Source: an uncultured Faecalitalea sp.
GTDB lineage: Bacteria > Bacillota_I > Bacilli_A > Erysipelotrichales > Erysipelotrichaceae
Assembly (NCBI GenBank): GCA_946408025.1
Contig: CAMJQJ010000011.1
Location: forward strand, 1 to 37,188
DNA: 37,188 nucleotides
Reading direction: 5' to 3'
Each line of letters starts with the position of its first letter. The first letter of the stretch is position 1. Made by a program: the position numbers and the translations under genes. This document shows positions 7,993 to 16,231 of this stretch, piece after piece. The notes beneath the pieces were generated by a model that saw only the letters and a program-made list of their open reading frames with translations, was not told the origin of the DNA and did not search any database.

Positions 7993-8757
7993 ATGGAATT
8001 ATTATATGCTTATACCTACTTCATCATTTATGCTTTTTTAGGCTGGATATGTGAAGATATTTATTGTGGTATTGGGAAAAGAAAGTTTATAAATCGTGGT
8101 TTCTTATATGGACCGTATTGTCCAATCTATGGATTTGGTGCTTTACTTGTTATATATCCACTTTTGATGGTTTCCAATCATCCAATTGTGGTTTTCATTT
8201 TTGGAATGATTTTAACAAGTATTCTTGAATACATCACTAGTTTTATAATGGAAAAACTCTTCGCAACTAGATGGTGGGATTATAGTACCTATCCATTCAA
8301 TATCAATGGAAGAGTCTGCCTTCAAAACTCATTATTATTTGGACTCATGTCATTAGTTAGCGTTTATGGGCTTCATCTAATAGTGAGTCGTTTTGTAGAG
8401 AAGATTCCTTTAGTTTTTTTGGCAGTCTTCTTGATTATGTTCACAATTATTTTTGTGATTGATATTGTTAATACAGTCATTGTATTGTTACGTCGCAAAA
8501 AAGTGTTCAAGAAATTGAAGGAAGATATCGATGAGTTAAGAGAACAATTTGAATCTGATCGAGATATGTTAAATGAAGAGTTTGAAAAATGGATTCAAGA
8601 ACATAAAGATTTGGATGCTGCAAGAAAACGAATTCAAAAACGAGCTGAAATGATAGATGAATTACGCAAAAAACATATTGGCCGTGCATTTCCAGATCGT
8701 AAGCTATCAGACCAATTAAATCAATTACAGAACATTGTTAAGAAACTAACTGAATAA
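7993..8757 (+). CDS. CmpB-family putative ABC transporter permease-like membrane protein with C-terminal coiled coil
   Basis: 'YFIIYAFLGWICEDIYCGIGKRKFINRGFLYGPYCPIYGFGALLV' is characteristic of the CmpB (PF06541-type) family; charged C-terminal ~85 aa. Confidence 0.82.
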   Translation: MELLYAYTYFIIYAFLGWICEDIYCGIGKRKFINRGFLYGPYCPIYGFGALLVIYPLLMVSNHPIVVFIFGMILTSILEYITSFIMEKLFATRWWDYSTYPFNINGRVCLQNSLLFGLMSLVSVYGLHLIVSRFVEKIPLVFLAVFLIMFTIIFVIDIVNTVIVLLRRKKVFKKLKEDIDELREQFESDRDMLNEEFEKWIQEHKDLDAARKRIQKRAEMIDELRKKHIGRAFPDRKLSDQLNQLQNIVKKLTE

Positions 8758-8759
8758 AG

Positions 8760-8788
8760 GTTACTCTATTCTCGAAGAGTAACTTTTT
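8760..8788 (+). terminator. Intrinsic terminator
   Basis: GTTACTCT-ATTCTCGA-AGAGTAAC followed by TTTTTAT. Confidence 0.8.
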
Positions 8789-8799
8789 ATTTACTAATA

Positions 8800-8828
8800 T
8801 TGTTAAGTGACTTAAATAAATGTATAAT
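8800..8828 (+). promoter_or_regulatory. Sigma-A-type promoter of ABC transporter gene
   Basis: TTGTTA (8800-8805), 17-nt spacer, TATAAT (8823-8828). Confidence 0.7.
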
Positions 8829-8857
8829 ATCAACATGTTCGAATAGGGGTGAATATT

Positions 8858-11443
8858 TTGTTAGAATGTAAAAATCTAGTCAAAGATTATCAAACAACAA
8901 ATGAAGTTGTGCATGCTCTCAAAGGCATTTCGGTTTCATTCCGGGATAATGAATTTGTTTCGATCCTTGGACAAAGTGGATGCGGAAAAACAACTTTTTT
9001 GAATATTATTGGTGGTTTGGATCATTATACAAGTGGTGATTTAGTTATTAACGGAAGATCCACTAAAGATTATTCTGATAAAGATTGGGATACATATCGT
9101 AATCATCGTGTAGGTTTTGTTTTTCAAAGTTATAACCTGATCATGCATCAAACAGTATTATCTAATGTTGAGCTTGCCTTGACACTAACAGGGGTCGGAA
9201 AAGAGGAGCGTCGAAAAAGAGCAATTGAGGTACTAGAGAAAGTTGGTTTAAAAGATCAATTGGATAAAAAGCCAACTCAGATGTCCGGAGGTCAGATGCA
9301 GCGTGTTGCTATTGCACGTGCATTGGTAAATAATCCGGATATATTATTGGCTGATGAGCCAACAGGAGCATTGGATTCAGCGACGAGTGTACAGATAATG
9401 AATTTATTGAAAGAAATCGCAAAAGATCGTCTTGTTATTATGGTTACACATAATCCGGAATTGGCTAAACAATATTCAACTCGCATCATTCGATTGTTGG
9501 ATGGAGAGATACAAAGTGATTCTGACCCTGTACTTGAACAGGAAAAAATCGACAAATCTTCAGATAATTTGGTGAAACCGTCTATGTCATTTAAAACAGC
9601 TCTATCTTTGAGTCTAAATAATTTGATGACAAAAAAGGGAAGAACTTTTTTAACTAGTTTTGCAGGAAGTATTGGAATTATTGGTATTGCCTTGATTTTG
9701 TCTTTGTCAAATGGTGTACAGACGTATATAGATACAGTTGAAAATGATACGATGGCTTCGTATCCTATTGAGATTCAAGATAACTCTATGGATATGTCAG
9801 CTATGATGTCGGCCATGATGGAAATGCAAAGTGATGAAGATGTAAAAGACAGTGATAATATTACATCAAGACCGTATGTTAATGACATCTTAAATTCTTT
9901 ATCTTCTGAAGAATCTAATAATTTGACCGCTTTTAAAGAGTATTTGGATTCTGAAGAAGGAAAAGAGTTTGTAGAGAACACAAAAGCAATTGAGTATGAT
10001 TATGGTATTACTCCAATTGTTTATAATGACAATGGAGATGAAGGACTAGTTCAAGTGAGTCCAAATGGTTTGTTAGAAAAACTTGGTTTCTCAGATATGA
10101 TGAGCTTACAGAATCAATTTATGTCTTCAAGTACTACCATGGGGAACAATGAAGTTTGGACAAAACTTCCAACAAGTTCTGTTTTAAGAGATGAAGAATA
10201 TGAACTTTTAAATGGAGAATGGGCGGATGACTATAATGAGGTTGTATTAGCGGTTGATGAAAACAATCAGATTACCGATTATGCTCTATATTCATTAGGA
10301 TTAATGAATCAAGATGAATTAGTAAATAACTATAATCAATTGTTGAATGGAAATATTGAAAAAATTGAAATTTCTGATGAGGTTTCATATACACCAGAAG
10401 AAATTTTGAATACGACTTTTAAACTTGTTCTGCCTTCTGATTTATACACAGAAACCAATGGCATATGGATTGATCAAAGTGATGATGAAGATTTTGTTCA
10501 AAATGTTGTAGATAATGCTTTGGAAGTAAAAGTTGTTGGTATTATCAGACCAAAAGAGGCTTCTGTTCATAGGATGACCATGGGTGGCGTTTTGTATACA
10601 GATGATATGCAAGATTATATTATCAAGCAATCTTCTGAAAGTGAAATTGCTAAGGAACAATTAAAAAATCCAAACACCAATGTATTTACTGGACAGTCTT
10701 TTGATGAACAGGCCGAATTATCCTTATCGAATTTAACAAACGAACAAAGAATGATGATGTCTTCTATGTCTGAATCAGAATTGATGCAATATATGGCAAG
10801 TTACAATGAAAATGTCAATGCAACTTATGAAAGCAATCTTTCTAAAATTGGAGTTGTAGATACTGATTCTCCTACAGCAATCTCAATTTATGCATCTAGC
10901 TTTGAACAAAAAGAATTAATCAGTGACATGATCAATGATTACAATGAAGCTCAAAAAGATAATGGTGAAATGGCGGATGTGATTACATACAATGATTTTA
11001 TAGGAATGATGTTAGAAAGCGTTTCTACCGCTATTAATATGATTAGTTATGTATTGATTGGTTTTGTCAGTGTATCCCTGATAGTTTCAAGCATTATGAT
11101 TGGTATCATTACGTATATCTCTGTACTTGAAAGAACAAAGGAAATTGGTATCCTTCGTGCGATTGGTGCTTCTAAGAAAGACATTTCTCGAGTATTCAAT
11201 GCTGAAACTTTCATTGAAGGATTGATTTCTGGTGTTCTAGGTATAGTGATTACCTTGATCTTAAATTTTCCAATCAGTATAATCGTTGAATATTATACGG
11301 GAGTGGCAAATATTGCAATTTTGCCATGGCAAGGTGGTATAATTCTAGTATTAATAAGCTTATTATTAACAATCATTGCTGGTTTGATACCATCAAAATA
11401 TGCAAGTAAAAAGGATCCGGTAGAAGCTTTAAGAAGTGAATAG
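8858..11443 (+). CDS. MacB-like ABC transporter, ATP-binding domain fused to FtsX-like permease
   Basis: Walker A GQSGCGKTT, signature MSGGQMQRVAIARAL, Walker B DILLADEPTGALD, C-terminal FtsX-like permease. TTG at 8858 has better RBS spacing (AGGGGTG) than the track's GTG at 8849. Confidence 0.9.
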   Translation: MLECKNLVKDYQTTNEVVHALKGISVSFRDNEFVSILGQSGCGKTTFLNIIGGLDHYTSGDLVINGRSTKDYSDKDWDTYRNHRVGFVFQSYNLIMHQTVLSNVELALTLTGVGKEERRKRAIEVLEKVGLKDQLDKKPTQMSGGQMQRVAIARALVNNPDILLADEPTGALDSATSVQIMNLLKEIAKDRLVIMVTHNPELAKQYSTRIIRLLDGEIQSDSDPVLEQEKIDKSSDNLVKPSMSFKTALSLSLNNLMTKKGRTFLTSFAGSIGIIGIALILSLSNGVQTYIDTVENDTMASYPIEIQDNSMDMSAMMSAMMEMQSDEDVKDSDNITSRPYVNDILNSLSSEESNNLTAFKEYLDSEEGKEFVENTKAIEYDYGITPIVYNDNGDEGLVQVSPNGLLEKLGFSDMMSLQNQFMSSSTTMGNNEVWTKLPTSSVLRDEEYELLNGEWADDYNEVVLAVDENNQITDYALYSLGLMNQDELVNNYNQLLNGNIEKIEISDEVSYTPEEILNTTFKLVLPSDLYTETNGIWIDQSDDEDFVQNVVDNALEVKVVGIIRPKEASVHRMTMGGVLYTDDMQDYIIKQSSESEIAKEQLKNPNTNVFTGQSFDEQAELSLSNLTNEQRMMMSSMSESELMQYMASYNENVNATYESNLSKIGVVDTDSPTAISIYASSFEQKELISDMINDYNEAQKDNGEMADVITYNDFIGMMLESVSTAINMISYVLIGFVSVSLIVSSIMIGIITYISVLERTKEIGILRAIGASKKDISRVFNAETFIEGLISGVLGIVITLILNFPISIIVEYYTGVANIAILPWQGGIILVLISLLLTIIAGLIPSKYASKKDPVEALRSE

Positions 11444-11447
11444 TGCT

Positions 11448-11484
11448 ATAAATAGTTGAAAAGTAAAATTTTCAACTATTTTTC
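11448..11484. terminator. Intrinsic terminator
   Basis: AAATAGTTGAAAA-GTAAAA-TTTTCAACTATTTTT. Confidence 0.8.
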
Positions 11485-11494
11485 ATTAAAACTA

Positions 11495-11508
11495 TGTAAA
11501 CGCATACA
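11495..11508 (+). promoter_or_regulatory. Putative CcpA cre site upstream of glgC
   Basis: TGTAAACGCATACA matches TGWAAACGNTNWCA at 13/14; a TATACT -10-like element follows at 11548-11553. Confidence 0.5.
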
Positions 11509-11586
11509 AAAAGCCTGGAAAAGCATTTTATTTTTAGAAAAAAGTGTTATACTTTAATAGTAAATATACTAAATAGGAGGATGAGT

Positions 11587-12726
11587 ATGAAACAAAATAA
11601 TATGCTCGCAATGATATTAGCGGGTGGTCGAGGAACTCGTTTGTTTGATCTTACAAAAAACAATGCGAAACCGGCCGTATACTTTGGAGGGAAATATCGT
11701 ATTATCGATTTTCCTTTGAGCAACTGTGCAAATTCTAATATCGATGTAGTCGGCGTTTTGACACAGTATGAGTCAGTTCAGTTAAACGCTTATGCAGGTG
11801 CTGGACAACGATGGGGTTTAGATACTCGAGGAAGCGGTGTATATGTATTACCTCCTCGTGAAAAAGAAGGTACTAAATTTGATGTTTATCAAGGTACTGC
11901 CGATGCAATTAATCAAAATATCGACTTTATCGATCGCTTTGATCCAGAATATGTTTTGATACTATCTGGAGATCACATTTATAAAATGGATTATGCAGAT
12001 ATGTTATCTTGTCATAAAGCCAATAATGCAGACTGTACGATTGCAGTTTTACCTGTTCCTATGAAAGAAGCTAGTCGTTTTGGTATCATGAATTGTGATG
12101 AAACCGGGCGTATCATAGAATTTGAAGAAAAACCAGCACAACCTAAATCAAATTTAGCTAGTATGGGTATTTATATCTTTAACTGGAAAGCTTTGCGCAA
12201 AGAGTTGATTGCAGATGCCCAAGTTGAAGGTAGTGCCCATGACTTTGGTAAAAATATTATCCCTTCATTTTTGGAACAAGGTAAGAATTTAATGTCTTAT
12301 AAATTTGAAGGATACTGGAAAGATGTTGGTACTATCGATTCCTTGTGGGAAGCGAACATGGACTTATTAGAAAAAAATAATGAATTAAATTTAGATGATC
12401 CAAATTGGAAAATTTATACAGAAGATGTTCCAGCTTTACCTCACTATGTAAGTTCTACTGGTTCGGTTGAACATTGTTACATTAACCAGGGTGCTATTAT
12501 CCGTGGGAACGCAAAAGATTCTGTTCTATTTAATCATGTAACAATTGAAGAAGGTGCGGATGTACAGCAGGCTGTATTGATGCCAGGTGTTCATGTTGGA
12601 GAAGGAGCAAAAGTGTACCGTGCTATCGTTGCCGAAGGTGTTAAGATTGATGCCGGGGCAGTTGTTGGTTCTTTAGACAATAAAGAAATTGCTCTGATTT
12701 CAAAACGAGTAAAGAAAGGTGAGTAA
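11587..12726 (+). CDS. glgC: Glucose-1-phosphate adenylyltransferase
   Basis: '[42 protein letters not shown]', '[10 protein letters not shown]', left-handed beta-helix C-terminus. ATG at 11587 better spaced from AGGAGG than 11581. Confidence 0.96.
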   Translation: MKQNNMLAMILAGGRGTRLFDLTKNNAKPAVYFGGKYRIIDFPLSNCANSNIDVVGVLTQYESVQLNAYAGAGQRWGLDTRGSGVYVLPPREKEGTKFDVYQGTADAINQNIDFIDRFDPEYVLILSGDHIYKMDYADMLSCHKANNADCTIAVLPVPMKEASRFGIMNCDETGRIIEFEEKPAQPKSNLASMGIYIFNWKALRKELIADAQVEGSAHDFGKNIIPSFLEQGKNLMSYKFEGYWKDVGTIDSLWEANMDLLEKNNELNLDDPNWKIYTEDVPALPHYVSSTGSVEHCYINQGAIIRGNAKDSVLFNHVTIEEGADVQQAVLMPGVHVGEGAKVYRAIVAEGVKIDAGAVVGSLDNKEIALISKRVKKGE

Positions 12727-12730
12727 GCAT

Positions 12731-13852
12731 ATGTGTAACGCATTAGGAATTATTACATACAACGGACTTAACGTATATGTTCAAGGGTTGCAGGAGTATC
12801 GTCCTATCGCTGGATTTAACTTTTTAGGGAGATATCGTCTTGTTGATTTTCCAATTTCAAATATGACAAATTCAGGTATCGATGAGATTCAGGTTTTCAT
12901 TAAAGGAAATCCTCGCCCATTGATTGATCATATTGGGGATGGTCGTCAATACAATATTAATTCAAAACATGGTAGTCTGGATTTAATTCCTTACTACAAT
13001 GAAGAAGGTCGAGGTAATCCAGAGTTTGCCCCAGATGTAGAAAGTTATTACAACAATATCAACCAGATTGAAGATAACACTAATGACTATGTTATCATTG
13101 CACCAGTTAATATGATTTATACAGCAAATTATAAAGATTTGTTGCAACAACATATTGAAAGTGGAGCAGAGATTTCTATTCTTTATCAAAATGTAGATGA
13201 TGCAAAAGAAAAATATATCAACTGCGATGTATTGCAGATGAATCGTCAAAAAGGTGTATTAAAGATTGAACAAAATCTTGGTAATTATAAGACTCGTGCT
13301 CTTTCTTTGCAAACGTATATCTTATCAAAAGAATTATTTATTCAACTTGTTAAGGAAGCTCGTAAAGTTAGTAGCATGTATTGGTTCAAAGACATCGTAA
13401 ATGATCACTGTGTTGATATGGACATCCGTGCAATCAACTATCGTGGTAATGTTTACTGCATCAATGATTTGCGCTCTTATTTTGAAAGCAATTTAGCTTT
13501 ACTAGAAGAATCTCAAATGAAACAGTTCTCTAAAGATTCTTGGCCAATCTATACTCGTACAAGTGATACTGCACCAGCAATTTATTTAAAAGGTGGAAGT
13601 GCAAGTGGTTCATTTATTGCCAATGGATGTCAGATCAGTGGTTCTGTAAAGAATTCCATCATTGGTCGTGGAAGCGTTATTGGCAAAGGAGCTAAGATTG
13701 AAAACTGTGTCATTATGTCCGATGTTGTTATTGGAGAAGATGCTGTATTGAAGAATGTGATCATTGATAAGCATTCTAAGGTTCTTAAGAAAAAAGAATT
13801 GATTGGTAATGCGGAAGATCCTTTGTATATTGGTAGAAGGGAGAATGTTTAA
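12731..13852 (+). CDS. glgD: GlgD, regulatory/non-catalytic ADP-glucose pyrophosphorylase subunit
   Basis: GlgC-like fold with 'GFNFLGRYRLVDFPISNMTNSGID' but a degenerate N-terminal G-rich loop; between glgC and glgA. Confidence 0.92.
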   Translation: MCNALGIITYNGLNVYVQGLQEYRPIAGFNFLGRYRLVDFPISNMTNSGIDEIQVFIKGNPRPLIDHIGDGRQYNINSKHGSLDLIPYYNEEGRGNPEFAPDVESYYNNINQIEDNTNDYVIIAPVNMIYTANYKDLLQQHIESGAEISILYQNVDDAKEKYINCDVLQMNRQKGVLKIEQNLGNYKTRALSLQTYILSKELFIQLVKEARKVSSMYWFKDIVNDHCVDMDIRAINYRGNVYCINDLRSYFESNLALLEESQMKQFSKDSWPIYTRTSDTAPAIYLKGGSASGSFIANGCQISGSVKNSIIGRGSVIGKGAKIENCVIMSDVVIGEDAVLKNVIIDKHSKVLKKKELIGNAEDPLYIGRRENV

Positions 13853-15294
13853 TGGCTTCAATTTTAATGGTTGCCAGTGAAGGCCTTCCTTTCATTAAAA
13901 CAGGGGGCCTTGCCGATGTTATTGGTTCATTGCCTTTAGCTTTGACAGAAAAGGGGCATGAAGTAAAAGTAGTAATGCCTTTATATCGAAAGATTGCTGA
14001 CAAATACATGGATGAATTGTATTTCGATTGTGAATATACAGTATCTATCAACTATCAGGAGGTTCCTGTACGTGTATATTCAAAAATGGTAGATGATGTT
14101 TGTTTCTTTTTTATTCAGCATCAAGGTTATTTTGAAAGAGATACGTTGTATGGATATCAGGATGATGGGGAACGTTTTGCGTATTTCCAGAAAGCTGTTA
14201 TTGAAATGTTAAATCAGTTGAACTATTGGCCTAATATTATCCATTGTCATGATTGGCATACTGGTATGATTCCTTGTATGGTTAAAGAAACGCATAACAA
14301 TGACTCACGTTACAATGCGATTCGTTTTGTTTACACAATTCATAATCTAGCGTTCCAAGGAAACTTTGGTCCTGAAATGTTAGATTCTTGTCTAGGTTTA
14401 CCTTATTATCTATTAGATAATGGAAACGTGCGTTTCGATGGAGGCATTTCCTTCATGAAATCAGGGATTCTATATTCAGATAAGATTACTACTGTTTCTC
14501 CAACATATTCACAGGAGATCCTTACAAGTCAATATGGTGAACATCTAGAAGCTGTATTGAATATGCGTAAATATGATTTGTGGGGCATTGTAAATGGAAT
14601 CGATATTGAATTGTGGAATCCTAAAACTGATCCAGAAATTCCATATCACTTTGATAAAGTAAATATCAAAAGTGAAAAGCTTAAAAACAAATTGGCTCTT
14701 CAAAAAGAATTGGGCTTAGATGAAAATAAAGACGTAATGTTGGTTGGATGTGTAAGTCGTTTGACTTGGCAAAAAGGATTCTACCTTTTGATGGAACAAC
14801 TTGATGCATTATGTGCAGCTCCAATTCAATTGGTCATCTTAGGTAGTGGCGAAAAACAAATCGAACAGAAGTTCAGAGATCTTGAAAATGGCAATAAAGG
14901 AAAGATTTGTTTTTATCAAGGCTATAATGAAAGCCTAGCCCATCGAATCTATGCAGCAAGTGATTTGTTCTTGATGCCAAGTTTGTTTGAACCATGCGGA
15001 TTATCTCAGTTGTGTTCATTGCGTTATGGTACTTTACCTCTAGTTCGTGAAACTGGTGGCTTAAAAGATACTGTTAATGCATATAATGAATATGATAAAA
15101 CAGGTAATGGATTCAGCTTTGAAAAATATGATTCAAATGATTTGATCCACACATTGTACTATGCGATCGATGTTTACTATAACCGTAAGCAGGATTGGGA
15201 TATGTTAGTCACAAATGCCTTAAATTCCGATGTTTCATGGCAGAATAGTGCTAAAACATATTGTCTGTTATATGATGAGTTGATGAATCATTAA
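13852..15294 (+). CDS. glgA: Glycogen synthase (GT5)
   Basis: 'SEGLPFIKTGGLADVIGSLP', 'HCHDWHTGMIP', 'SRLTWQKGF', 'PSLFEPCGLSQ'. Confidence 0.97.
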   Translation: MASILMVASEGLPFIKTGGLADVIGSLPLALTEKGHEVKVVMPLYRKIADKYMDELYFDCEYTVSINYQEVPVRVYSKMVDDVCFFFIQHQGYFERDTLYGYQDDGERFAYFQKAVIEMLNQLNYWPNIIHCHDWHTGMIPCMVKETHNNDSRYNAIRFVYTIHNLAFQGNFGPEMLDSCLGLPYYLLDNGNVRFDGGISFMKSGILYSDKITTVSPTYSQEILTSQYGEHLEAVLNMRKYDLWGIVNGIDIELWNPKTDPEIPYHFDKVNIKSEKLKNKLALQKELGLDENKDVMLVGCVSRLTWQKGFYLLMEQLDALCAAPIQLVILGSGEKQIEQKFRDLENGNKGKICFYQGYNESLAHRIYAASDLFLMPSLFEPCGLSQLCSLRYGTLPLVRETGGLKDTVNAYNEYDKTGNGFSFEKYDSNDLIHTLYYAIDVYYNRKQDWDMLVTNALNSDVSWQNSAKTYCLLYDELMNH

Positions 15295-15702
15295 ATGAAA
15301 ATATTGGTCAGTGCCTGTCTATTAGGTCACAATTGTAAATATTCAGGTGGTAATAACTACGATCCTACTTTAAATGAATTATTAAATGGACATGAAATCA
15401 TTCCGGTCTGCCCTGAAGTAATGGGTGGATTATCTGTACCTCGAATTCCTTGTGAGATCTTAGGAGATAAGGTAATAGGTAAAGATGGAAATGATTATAC
15501 ATATCATTACCAATTAGGAGCTGAAAAAGCTTTAGAGATAGCTAAAAAAGAAAATGTGTCATTAGCAATCCTAAAGAAAAGAAGTCCTAGTTGCGGGGCT
15601 TCCTTAGTGTATGATGGAACATTTACAAAACGTCTTGTGATAAAAGATGGTATCTTTGCAAGAGAGTTAAAGAAATTAAATGTTTTGATTTTGGAAGCGT
15701 AA
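15295..15702 (+). CDS. DUF523 family protein
   Basis: 'ILVSACLLGHNCKYSGGNNYDPTL..IPVCPEVMGGLSVPRIPCEI..KKRSPSCGASLVYDG'; starts directly after the glgA stop (TAAATG). Confidence 0.9.
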   Translation: MKILVSACLLGHNCKYSGGNNYDPTLNELLNGHEIIPVCPEVMGGLSVPRIPCEILGDKVIGKDGNDYTYHYQLGAEKALEIAKKENVSLAILKKRSPSCGASLVYDGTFTKRLVIKDGIFARELKKLNVLILEA

Positions 15703-15722
15703 TCAAAAAATGCTATTTAGTA

Positions 15723-15751
15723 TTGTTTTATTGATAAAAATGGACTAAAAT
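15723..15751 (+). promoter_or_regulatory. Putative promoter of ptsH
   Basis: TTGTTT, 17-nt spacer, TAAAAT; upstream of a strong RBS (AGGAGG). Confidence 0.4.
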
Positions 15752-15780
15752 ATTTTTAGGTTTATTAGGAGGAATTAATA

Positions 15781-16047
15781 ATGAAACAAGTAACTGTAAC
15801 TGTAATCGATCCAGTTGGATTGCATGCACGTCCTGCAACAGTAGCTGTAAATGCTGCAAGTAAATTTAAAAGTGAAATCAATGTAGCTTTCAAAGGACGT
15901 GAAGTAAACATGAAATCAATCATGGGTGTTATGTCTTTAGGAATCCCAACTCAGTCTGAAATTACTATCAGCTGTACTGGTGAAGACGAAGAAGCTGCTG
16001 TAGCTGCAATTGAAGAAGTATTGCGCGCACAGAAAATCATCGCTTAA
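15781..16047 (+). CDS. ptsH: PTS phosphocarrier protein HPr
   Basis: 'GLHARPATVAV' active His and 'NMKSIMGVMSLGI' regulatory Ser motif; 88 aa. Confidence 0.96.
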   Translation: MKQVTVTVIDPVGLHARPATVAVNAASKFKSEINVAFKGREVNMKSIMGVMSLGIPTQSEITISCTGEDEEAAVAAIEEVLRAQKIIA

Positions 16048-16066
16048 TTATAATAGTTAAGGATAA

Positions 16067-16105
16067 GAAAGAGGTTGACTAAATTATGTCGACCTCTTTA
16101 TTTTC
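16067..16105 (+). terminator. Intrinsic terminator after ptsH
   Basis: AAAGAGGT/ACCTCTTT stem flanking TGACTAAATTATGTCG, then TTTATTTT. Confidence 0.7.
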
Positions 16106-16163
16106 ATATGGAAAACGATTTATTAATTTTTGAAAAAATCTGTGTTTTTTAATCATATTTGAT

Positions 16164-16177
16164 TGAAAACGATTACA
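16164..16177 (+). promoter_or_regulatory. Putative CcpA cre site at the phosphohexomutase promoter
   Basis: TGAAAACGATTACA is a 14/14 match to TGWAAACGNTNWCA; ends 17 nt before a TATAAT at 16195-16200, so overlaps the expected -35. Confidence 0.65.
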
Positions 16178-16231
16178 TATTGTTCGAATTGTGCTATAAT
16201 TCCATTAGAAATTTAACAGGAGGAATTTATT

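Noticed and set aside
16110-16128. Fourth cre-like site (GGAAAACGATTTAT)
   Set aside because: Only about 11/14 to consensus in AT-rich sequence; too weak to call.
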